A stretch of 64,000 bases of DNA, from assembly GCA_910588685.1 (NCBI GenBank), contig CAJUPX010000002.1, forward strand, positions 71,612 through 135,611, in the 5' to 3' direction. The notes beneath the pieces were generated by a model. That model made no database searches, was not told the origin of the DNA, and was given only the letters and a program-made list of their open reading frames with translations. The DNA is from an uncultured Christensenellaceae bacterium (GTDB lineage Bacteria > Bacillota > Clostridia > Christensenellales > Borkfalkiaceae). The translations under genes were made by a program, and so were the position numbers. Below are positions 48,801 to 60,800 of this stretch, piece after piece; the stretch's first letter is position 1, and the number at the start of each line of letters is the position of its first letter.

Positions 48801-51800
48801 GCCGTCCGCAGCTTTTATTACGTAGTCTTCAACTACTTCGGTTGTGCCGTTGCTGTACGTAAGCGTTACGGTAAGAAGAGCTCTTAAATCTTCAGCCGTG
48901 CCGCCGACGTATACGTGTTTACTGCCGTCAAGCTCAACGCTAATACCTTTAAGAGTCAAAGGCTCCGAAGGCTTAGCCGTAATACCGGTCTGGAGATTTG
49001 CCGTTAAATCGTTTACGTAAATTGTTACCGCGAGCTTGCCGTCCGCAACGTTCAATACGAGCGCGTATTCACCGTCGCCGAGCTTTCTCTCGGTACCGTT
49101 GGACATATACGCCGTAACTTCGATATAATTTTTAAGTTCGTCCGCGGTTACGGTTGCATAGAATTCTGCGGGCGCGCTGTCCGACCATTTTGCCGAAATA
49201 CCCACTACGTTTTCAACTTCGGGAGTTTCGCCGGGTTTCCCGGAATCGGGCTGAGCAATTTTCAGCTCAAATTCGCCAGTTTCGCCCATAAACGTTACGG
49301 TAAGCTTATCGCCGCTTAACGCAAGTTCATAGCCATTGACAACTTTGGTATGAGTGCCGACTTTTACGTTATTTTTATATGCGTCGTAAACAGCCTTTAC
49401 TTCGAGAGTGATATAACCCTCTGAAATATAGTGTTCAACCGCAGCCAAAGTAGCGCCTGCGCCGAGTTCAACCGTCTGCGTACCCGTTACGGTAATACCC
49501 GTAAGCTCTACTCTGTCAACCTCTTCGGGTGAAGGATTAGGATTATCGGGAGTAGGGTCTACCGTAATTTGTGTAGGAACGAGAGCGTAGAATTCAGCAC
49601 TTCCGCCGTTATAAGTAACCGTAATTTGTACAAGACTGCCGTTATCTACCGTGGACGGCGTGCCAACTGTTATAATTGCGGTTGCCGTAACGTCCTCGGA
49701 AGAGCCGTCGTCGTAATGAGCGGTTACCTTAGTTATGGATTTAATATAAGTATCCAAATCCCCGTCGCTGTACTTGGTACTATCAATAAGGAGAGGATTA
49801 TTTGCCGTGCCTGCAACGTTTAAAGTGATACCCGTAAACTCTTTGGTTGCATAGGTGCCGTTAACGGTGCCTGTATTTCCGTCGTAATTTACCGTTACAG
49901 TAAATTCTCCGTCTGCCGCCGCTGCTACGCTGTAAGTGTAGTCCTCTACTTCCACCTCGTCGCCGCTGTTGTAAACAACGGATACGGTGAGGTAATTTTT
50001 AAGTACTTCCTTACTGTCGGTAGCGTAGAACTTGTAACCATCTTTAAGTACAACGTTAACGCTTGCTATTTCAAGGGGTTTATCGGTACCGTCGTCGTCG
50101 GTATATTCCGTAGTAACGGTAACGGTGAAGGTTGTAATAGCGCCGCCGTAGCTTACAGTTACCGTATTGCCGCCGTCCTTGAACGAACCGCTGAGCACGT
50201 AGCCTTCAACGTTGGTTTCGGTATTGCCGTTGCTAAGAGTTGCATTTACGGTAAGAGTACCCGCTTTAAGCACGTCGTTTACAGGGCTGTCGGGATAAAT
50301 CTTAACAGCAGTGCCCTGTACGTAATTTGCAGTTATGCTTGTAACGGTTATAGGTTCGCCGGGAACAGTAAGCACTTCAACGGTGAGATTGCACGTGTAT
50401 TCAACGCCGTCCAACGTGTAGGTAATAACAACCGTATAAACGGTATCTTTTTCAAATACCGACGCGTCGGTCAAGCCTGCGCAGGTAAACGTAAGATTGT
50501 CTTTTATTATAGAGCGCGTGCCGTCGTTATTTACAGCATATACGATTACGCGGTCTTTGATATTTCCGAGAGTTGTGCCGAAGCTTACCTTTATGGAATC
50601 GTTATCGGTTGCAATGCTGCCGTTGAACTTAACCTCTTCCACGGTAACTTCAAACGTTGCCGTTTTGCCGGAGAAGTTAACGGTGATTGTATTTTTGCCC
50701 TGCGCCAAAGTACCTGTCAGCGTGTATTTGTCCGCTGCAAGCTGTATAGGCTCTTCGGTTCCGTAAGTTATCGATACCGTAAGATGTTCTTTAAGGTCGT
50801 CTAAGTTATAGCTGCCGGGCGCGGAGGTGTAAATAACCGTACCGTCGTAATTTGCAGTGAACGCGGTTACCGCCTGCGAGCTCGTAATAACAGTTACGGT
50901 TAAGCTCGTTGTTGCGCCGAGGTAGTAAACGGTAACGCTCGTCTGACCGTTTGCGGTGTTAGCAAGGTTGCCGATAAGCTGATACTCGTCTGCCGCAAGA
51001 GCTCTGCTCGTACCGTCGGTATAGTAAGCCCAGACTTCAAGCCCTTCTTTTACCCTGTCTACATCGTATGCGGGATAAAGCGTTACGGGAGTGTAATTAA
51101 CTACCGCGATATGGTCGAGCACCTGAGGCGTGGAATCCTGCATTTCAACTTTTACCTTGAAAGGCACGGGCTCGAGTCCGCCGTACTGTACGTACATAGT
51201 AGCGTAGCCGTTTACGGTTACGTCAAGAGAGCCGGTAATGCTGTAATCCGTAACTACTTTATAGGTCTTGTCGCTGTAGTATGCGGTTACGGTTAAGAGC
51301 TTGGAAAGGCTTGCAGGCGCCGTGGACGCATAAACCTTTGTATAGCCCTGATTGAAGTTAGCTGTAATGCCCGTGAGCGCAGCTTCGCTTACGCGAACCT
51401 CTACGGAAGCGACAAAGCCGTTGTAAGTTACCTTTATACTGCTTATCTTGCCTGCTTCGAGTACGCCCGAAAGCTCGTAATTCTCCAATGGCGAACTTGT
51501 TCCGTCGGTGTATTTTGCATAAACTTCGATAAAGCTTCTTAATTCGTCAAGACTGCTCGTTGCATACAGAGTGTAATCAACTTCCTGACCGTTGTTTTTA
51601 GCTATGGAAGCCTCTATACCGCTGAGAAGTACGGGCAGCTTATCGCCGGGATTTTCGGGGTCGGGCTGCGTTTCAACCTGAACCTTGAACGTTGTCGTAA
51701 ATCCTTTATAAGTCACGGTTATAGTAGCCATACCGTTTTTATCGATATCGCTTAAATTGCCGGAGAGCGAATACTCGGTTACCTCCGCCGATTTTCCGTC

Positions 51801-54800
51801 TGCATACGTTGCGGTTACGGTGAGGTTTGACTTTAACTCGTCGAGAGGAGTATTGCCGTATACGTTTGTTTTCTTTGCGTAATTTGCGGATATGCCGGTT
51901 ACTTCAAGCTCGGACACGCTTACTTTAAACGTAGCGCTCTTGCCGTTGTAAGTTACCGTGATAACCGAAACGCCCACTTTAAGCTCGCCTGTAAGCGTGT
52001 AAGTGTAAACTCTTTCGCTTGCGGGGTTGCCGTCGTCGCCGTTATAGTTATAGGTTGCGGTTACGGTGAGGTTGGGTTTTAAGTCCTCGATATCCGAAGT
52101 TACGTAAACCGCGCCCGTCTGCTCGTATTCCGCCGTAATGTTGACAATTTCAATCGCCGTGTCGGGGTAGCCGGGCAGCGTGGAAACGAATACCCGGAAC
52201 GTTGTTTCAGGGATGTAGGGGTCAACGTTATACTTAACCTTTATGGTTGCAAAGCCGTTTTCGAGCTTAGTCAAATCGCCTTCAAGAGAGAGCGAATAGG
52301 AATTGCTGTCGAGAACCTTTGTCGTATTGTTGTTGTAATATGCGGTTACAACAAGCGACGAACGGAGGTCATCAAGAGGAGTATTGCCGTACACAACGTC
52401 GGTAGGCGTGTACTGTGCGGAAATACTTACAACTCTTACAGCCTGAACCTCTACCGTTACGTACGTGCTCTTGCCGCCGTAGTTTACGGTTACAGTGCAG
52501 GTGCCTACCGTAAGCGTTCCCGAAAGAGTATAGTCGGAAACTATATCCGTAGTGCCGTCGTTGCGCTTAACTTCAACTTCGAGCTTGCCCTTTAAGCTGT
52601 CAAGACTGTCGCCTTCGTAAACGACTCCCGCGCCGTCAATAAGCTTTGCCGTGAGAGAAACTATCTCAACAACGATGGGTTCGTCTGAGAAATCAACGTC
52701 GATTATAACCGTCTGGGTAAATACTTTACCTTCTACCGTATAAGTAACGGTAAGCATAGAATGCTCGTTGGTAAGTTCGCCGGTAAGAGTATAACCGTCA
52801 GCAGCGAGCGCTTCGCCGCGCGTGCCGTCGTTGTATACAGGGATAACCGTAATTAACTTTTTAACGTCGTCCAGAGGAGTATTGCCGTAAATCTTATCGT
52901 TCGCGGTCTGGTTATTTGTAACTTCGATTCCGCTTACTACGCGCGCAATTACTACTACGTCAACCGTTTTGTCGTCGCCGACGTAGGATACCGTAAACGT
53001 TACGGTGCCGGACTTAAGCGTGCCGTCCTCTTTTAAGTATCCGTCCGCGGTAAGAATATAATCTGTGATAGCTTTAGTGTACGTAACGTCGGTGCCGTCC
53101 ACCCTTAACGTTGCGATAACGCTGAGCGCGCCGCTCGCTTTAACGTCGTCAAGAGTGTAGCTGTCGTAGATAGCTACCGAGCCTACGTAGCTGACCGAAA
53201 TGCTCTCTACCTTAGCAGGCAAATCTTCGGTTACCTTGTCAACCGTTACGGTTATAGAAACGTAAACGTTTTCGTTTCCGTTATATGTTACAAGGATTGT
53301 ATTGTTGCCTACCGTAAGGCTTGTTGCACCGCCGGCAATTGAAAGAGTATAATCTTCCGTTACCTCTTCTTCGCCGTTGTTAAAGTAAAGCTTAACGGTG
53401 AGTAACGCCTTAATCTGTTCGAGAGTTGTGTTTGCAGGCAGAGTAATATAAGTTTTACCGTCTGCAAATACGGCGGTTATACCGTATTTTGTAGGATTAT
53501 CGGGGTCGGGGTTGTGGTTGGGATTATCGGGGTCGGTCTCAGGAGGAACTACCGCCTTATCGGTAATTGTAGGAGTAACCGTCGCTATTTTGCCGTTGTG
53601 CGAAACAACAACGCCGTCTTTCAAAGTTGTTCCTGCAAGCTCTAAGGTATAGTCTGCTTCGTCAACCGCCTCCAAAGTATGTGCGGCAGGCGTTCCGTCG
53701 TTGAAATTATACGTATATGCGCCGTAAACGCTCAACGTACCGTTTGACTTGAATTTATCAAGACCGTCGATTTCATACAACGCGCCTTTCTGGTCGTAAT
53801 GAACCTTGATAGAGTCAAGAGTTATACTCTCGACTTTGCTCATATCTATTTCGGTATCGCCGCCGGGCGTAGGCGTGGGATTTGAAGGGTCACCGTCGCC
53901 GGGAACAGTTATCGTGCCGCTATTGTCGATTACGTTAACCGTGAAATTAGCCGTCTTACCATTGTATTCTACAGTAAATACGTAATTTCCGGCTTCAGCA
54001 AAACCGCTTTCATAGCCCTCTTTGTCGCAGGTTAATGTGTAATTGCCTGCTGTGATAACCTGTTCAGTACCGTCGCTTAACAGTGCGGTAACAACAAGAT
54101 TATCAAGAACCGTATTGTTTGCAGCGCCTTTAAGTACTTTAACGGTGGAAAGGTTAACTTTGATATTGCTTACAATTGCGTTTGCAATAATTACGTCAAC
54201 GGTCGTTGTTTTGTTGAGCGCGTTTACGGTTAAAGTATTTACTCCCGCGATTATATTTGCGTCTGCAATCGTAAAATCGTCAGCCGCTACGGATACCGTT
54301 TTAACTGTACTTCCGTCGTGCTTATAAACCGCGTTTACCGTGATATGCTCTTTGATTTCGTCGAGAGTTGCGTTAGCGTAAAGCGTTGCGCCGTCGAACG
54401 TTGCCTCAAGCTCGAACTCTTCGGCAGGTACTTCACCGCCGCCGTCGGGCAATTCCACCGTGGTTTTAACGTCTACAGTGAACGTTGCGGTCTTGCCGAG
54501 ATACGTTACGGTTAACGTAGCTTTGCCGCCAACAGGGTTGGTGAGGTCGCCGTCTACCGTGTAGAGAGTTGCCTCGACAGCAGCCTCCGAACCGTCGTTA
54601 TAGTACGCCGTTACAGTAAGAGTACCGTTTTCAAGCACGTACTCTTTGGTGTTTGCCGTATAGAACTCCGCACCGGTATTTGCAGTATAGCTTGCGGAGA
54701 TTGAATTGAGCTCCTTGCCTATGGGGTTGGAAGGGTCGGTGGGAACGGTTGCAAGGTTGAACTCAGCCGTTGTGCAGCTCTTGCCCTCGTAAGTTACGGT

Positions 54801-57800
54801 TATAGTGGCTTTTTTGGAATTGAGCTCGTTAACCTTAATTTCAGCCTTGAAATCCGCGTCCGGCGTAAGAACTACGGGAGTGCGTCCGTCCACATACGAA
54901 ACGGTAACAATAAGCTGTTGCTTTAACACCGCTTCGGGGGTGTTAATGAATATCTGCGCACCGTCTTTGATTTCTGCGGTAATAGAAAGTACCGCAGCGT
55001 CTTCAACGGTGATATTAAAGCTTGCCGTTTTGCCGTTATAGTATACGTTGAGAGTATACTCGCCTGCCGTAGCAAACTTACCGTCTTCGCCGATTTCGTC
55101 GCAGGTTACGGTATAACCTTTTACGTCGCTGTTGGTACCGTCGCTGAACTGAGCGTTTACGGTAATATCATCACCGATATTTACAAGCAGCTGCTCAAGA
55201 GAGATACCTGTGTAAATTTTAGTTGTACCCTGCGCATAGCTTGCCGAAATACCCGTAAGAGTTACGGGAACTTCGGGATTTTCGGGATTTGCATAAATAG
55301 CAACCTGGAGATTGCATTTTACGTCCTTATCGGAAACGAGCGCAACGGTAAGCGTTGCCTTTCCGTCCGTAACGGTTGCAAGGCTGCCGGAAAGAGTATA
55401 CTCGTCGGCTTCAAGCACGTGCTCGTTGCCCCTGCTGTCGGTCATAGTTACGGTTATAAGCGACTTAATATCGTTTACAGGCGTATTTGCATAAACGGTA
55501 GGCTGAGGGTCGTCGGTAAACACTGCCGTAACACTCTGAGCGGTTACAACTGTTACGTTGAACGAGTAAACAGCGGATTTACCGAGATATGTAAGAGTTA
55601 TGGAAGCTCTGCCGCCGACTATTTCGGACATTTCGCTGAGTGTGCAGCTTTCAATTGCAACGTTCTCTGTTGTGCCGTCCGTGAAATGCGCAACTACGTT
55701 GAGCGCGCTTGCAGCCACTATCTCTTCAACGGTCATATCGCTGTAAATAGTAGCCGTAGCAGTAGGCTGTACTGTCAGATAATCGAGTACTTTGGGCTGG
55801 TTAACTATTTCAACCTTAACGGCGAACGTTGCTTGCGCACTGCCGTACTTAGCCGAAGTATACTTAACGGTTACGGTTGCATAGCCGTCCGTCGTTTCGG
55901 AAAGGTCGCCGTCAAGAACGTACTCGTTAGCGGCAACTTCAAACGACGTGCCGTCCGCAAGATTTGCCTTAACGGTAAGCATAGATTTGAGCTCGCTGAG
56001 CGGGGTAGCCGCATAAATCTTGTTGTAGCCCTGTTCAAAACTTACGGTAAGCTCGTTGCCCTGTGCAAGTCCTACCTCCGAAACAGTTACAAAGAAGTAA
56101 TCAGTCTTGCCCTGATAAGTTACGGTAATTCTCGGCGTTCCTACCGAAAGAGTACCCGAAAGTGTGTATTCCGTAACCTGCGTGCCCTCGCTGCCTGCGG
56201 GCTCGTTGCTGAGGTGGGCATATACTTTAAGATTACCGCGCAGCGTTTCTATGTTGGTCGAAGGGTAAACAGCTTCGCTGCCGGGGGTGTAAACCGCCGT
56301 GATTCCGACAAGCGTTACAGGCGTTTCTTCGGAAACTTCAACGTTTACGGATACAGTCTTGGAACCGCTTACGCCGACTTCGTCGCTCGTTACGGTAACG
56401 GTCATAGAACCGATTGCATTCGAGAAATCGTGCGCGGTTATTTCGTATTCGTTTTCTTCAAGAACGCGGGTCGTGCCGTTGTTATATCTTACGGTTATTG
56501 TAAATAAGTGTTTTAAGGTGTTTACGTCGGTATTAGCGTAAATCTTTGTTACGCCCTGCGAGAACGCTATATCGCCGTCGGTTATGGCAAGAGCCGCAAC
56601 CTTGAGCACGCTGACGTTGAGTTTTTGAGTTGCTTCAACTCCGTTGTAGCTTACGGGGAAGCTGTAATCGCCTGCAACCAACGCGCCGTCTTTAAGAGCT
56701 GCGCCGTAATCGACTGTAAAGCCCTCTACCGTTTCGGTCTTTTCATATTCGCCTGTTACGGCTTCGGTTGCACCGTCGGGAGTATACGTATAGGAATATT
56801 TATAAGTAGCCGAAACTACAAGATTATCGTAAATCTCGGATACGTCTTCGCCCTCGAAAACGGAAATGCTTTCTTTAAGAGTATAAGTAACTTCTTTAAG
56901 AACAACGCCGGTTACGGTAACGGGCTTATCGTCGTTAACGCCGGGAATTGTTATCTCTTTGGGGATGCTTACGTGGAATACCTTAATCAACGCACTGTTA
57001 TCTAAGTTTTTAACCCGAATTTCAAATACATCCGCAAGTATCAATACTCCGCCCTCGTTAGAAGGGTCGGGATCGCATATTATTTCATATCTGTTATCCG
57101 TACCGTAAGTCCAGGTTTTTTCCGTGCCGTCGGTATAAAGTTCGGTAACAACAATCCAGCTTCTTAAAGTTTCAAACGTAGTACCGGATGCAAGTATAAG
57201 AGGATTATCTTCGGTTCCGCCGAGGTTAAGGCTGAAATCCTCCACAACGTTAGCCGTTACTTCAACTTCAACGGTAGCTTCAAGTCCCTCGTAAAAAACG
57301 GTTATTTGCATACCGTCGGTGAGAACGGTTTCATCGCTTTCGCTGAGCGTATAATCGTCCGCGCCGAGCACAAGGAAAGTACCGTCCACGTAAATTGCAG
57401 TTACGGTAAGGTGTTCTTTTAAGTCTTTAACTGTGTTATAGTCGTAAAGCGTTTCGCCGTCAAGATCAGCGGTAACGGACAAAAGCGTTACGGGTTTGTC
57501 GGGATTATCAGGGTCGGGAGTTGAGTTTTCGGTTACCGTTACGGTAAACGTTTCGCTAAATCCGCAATACGATACCGTGAAAGTATATGTACCCGCTTTA
57601 CCGAATTTATCGGTTACAGCGTTACCTTCCTCGTCCGTGCAGGTAAGCGTATAAGCCTGCGAACGGAGAGCTTCGCTCGTACCGTTGGAGAGATACGCGG
57701 TTACGGTAAGGTTGCCCGCGGTATAAATGTAGTCAAGCGAATGCGCGGGATAGATGTTGAAACGCTGCTCGTAATTTACGGTAAGCTCCGTTACTGTTAC

Positions 57801-60800
57801 GGGATCGCCCGGCTCAACGGAAGAACTTTCGAGAACTACTTCAAAAGTAGCTGTTTTGCCCTGGTAAGTTACGGTTACAGACTGGCTCTTGGATAAATCG
57901 CCGGAAAGCGAATAATCGGTTACAACTTCCTTGGAACCGTCCTTATAGAATGCGGTTACGGTCAGTCCGTTTTTCAAATCGAGGAGCGGTGTATTTACAA
58001 ACACCTTGCCGGGCTGCTTGTAGGTAGCCTGGATATAATCCACCTCGCGTGCGGATACGTTAGCCATAAACGCTGCCGTGCGGTTGTTGTAAGTTACAGT
58101 AATCTGTGATTTGCCTACGCTGAGCGTACCCGAAAGGCTGTAAGCGTTTGTTACCTCCTGGGAGCCGTCGCTGCGCACTACCGTTACGGTTATATACGCC
58201 CTTAACTGGTCAAGAGTAGTGTTAGGATAAATTTTAATGCTCGAATCGGTATCCTGGGCAAAATCGACTTTAAGATTGGTTATCGTAAGAGGATTTGCGG
58301 GGTCGCCGGGATTTGTTCCGGGCGTAGATTCGACTTTAACTTTAAATTCAGACTTGAAATTGTCGTAATTAACGGTAATCGTAGCATATCCGTCAGAGTC
58401 AAGCTGAGCGAGATATCCGGTAAGCGTATATCTGTCAGCGGAAACAGTTTCGGTAGTACCGTCCGTATAAATTACCGTTACTACAAGCGAGTCTTTAAGG
58501 CTTTCTACGGAGGACGTAGCGTAAACCTTTACGTTCTGGGTATAAACCGCCGAAACGCTTGCAATATCAACAGATTTTACGTCTACGCTGAACGTAGCCG
58601 ATTTTCCGCCGTAGTGGACGGTAAGGCGCGAAGTGCCTATTTCGATTGCGCCGGTTATCGTATAATCGGTAATAACCTCCGAAACGTTGTCGCTACGGAG
58701 CGCAGTTACCTTTATAACGCCCTTAACGTCCTCGTAGGTGCTGGACGGGTATAAATTATAAGGTACGGGGTTGCCTGCCGCGTCGGTTGCAATTTCAGCC
58801 GTAAGGCTTACTATCGACACGGGCAGAGGTTCGGGGTTGGGCTCTTCGGGCGTAGGAGCAGGCGTATACATTTCAATTTTAACTTCTACTTCTACGGGGT
58901 CAAGCGAACCGTACGTTACTGTTACGGTAGCGTAACCGTTGTGAACGTCTGACAAATCTCCGGTTGCGGTGCTGAGAATGTAATCGGTAACCGTAGCGGA
59001 GGAGCCGTCGTTGTTTACCACGTTAACCGTAATGAATTTTTTGAGATCGGATAAAGGCGTGGAAGAATAAACCTTGGAATATCCCTGGTTAATTGTAGCG
59101 CTTATGCTTGCAGGAGCAACCGCCGTTACAAAAACTTCAAAAGTTGTTGTTTTACCGTTGTAAGTTACCGTAATAACCGAAGTTCCGGCAACGAGCTCGC
59201 CCGAAAGCGTATAATCGGTAATTATAGTTCCCTTATCACCCGCCGCGTCAGTACTGAAATGCGCGCGAACGGTTATTAAACCTTTCAGGCTTTCAAGAGA
59301 GGTTCCGGGATAAATAACTTTTTCAGGGTTGACGGGGTTTGTTTCGTCAACCGAAATGCCCGTAAGAACAACGGGTTTGGGATTTTCGGGATCGCCGTCG
59401 GTTTCCACTTTAACCCTTATAGTGGAATAAATATCGGCGTCATAATTATAAGTTATGCTGAGCGTAGCGTAACCGTTTTCGAGTTTGGATAAAGAGCCCG
59501 AAATTTTATACTCGTTTGTCTGTGCGCTCGTTCCGTCTGCATAATTCAACGTTACGACGAGTAAATTTCTTAAATCGTCGAGCGGAGTCGAGGTATAAAT
59601 CTTTGTTCCGCCCTGGTTGAAAGTAGCAACAAGCCCGGTAAGGCTCGCGTCGCTTACCGTTACCTTGAAAGATGCGGTTTTGCCGTTGTAATAAACGGTT
59701 ATAAGGCTTGTGCCCACCGTAAGCTCGCCAGAAAGCTTATAATCGGTAACAACCGTTTCCTCGGTTTTCTTTTCGTCTGAACCGGGATACGTATATTCCG
59801 TGGTTGCGCGTACGGTTAAAATACCCGCAAGCTCTTCTATGGGCGTAGTCGTGTATATTTTCTTGGAACCCTGGTTAACCTCCGCAGATATGCTTACAAG
59901 CTTAACTATTACGGGCTTGCCGGGATTTGAGGGGTCTACAGCCGTTTCAACCGTTACTTCAAAAGTCGCGGTTGCGCCGTTATAATGTACAGTTATGGTA
60001 TTGCTTATACTGTCAAGCGTACCGGTAAGCTGATAATCTTCCGCGCTTACTTCGTAAGTGCTGCCGTCGTTGTTTACGGCAACAACGGAAAGCATACCCT
60101 TAAGGTCGTCAAGGGGCGTAACGCCGTAAATGTTGCCGCTCTTAATAAAGCCTACGTTGATGTGGTCGAACTTGACCTCTGTTACCGTAACTTCAAACGC
60201 CTGGCTTAATCCGCCGTAATTAACGGTGAGCCAGCTCTGTCCTTTGTTGAGCGTACCGGAAATGGTATATCCGGTGACAATATTTGTGGTACCGTCGCTG
60301 TTTACGGCTATAACCGTAAGATAGTTTCTGAGATCGTCAAGCGTATTCGAGGTATAAATTACCGTGGGATTGCTTGCGTCGCCGCTTGCAAAAGTAACCT
60401 CGAGTCTTAAAAGCGTAACCTCCTGGTCGCCGGTGGTCGTAACGGCAATATGGATATACTCGCGGTAAGTTTCGCCGTGCTCGATATAAGATATGGTTAT
60501 AGTAGCCTGCTTATCGGCATTGACGCTGCTGAAAGTTCCGCCTATACCGTATTCGTCGCGACCAAGCGTCTTTTGGGTGCCGTCGTTATAATGTACGGTT
60601 ACAGTCAAATAATTTCTAAGCAGTTCCGGCGAGGTATTGCCGTAAATTTTAATGCCCGCCTGCTGCATATCGTTCAGACCGGAAACCTCTAACCTGGAAA
60701 CTTTCTTCTCCTCTACAGCTACGAACATCGTAAACGAAGCTTCTTTGTAGAATACGGTTATTTCCGTACCGATTTCGCCGTTAGGCATAAGCTTGGGATT

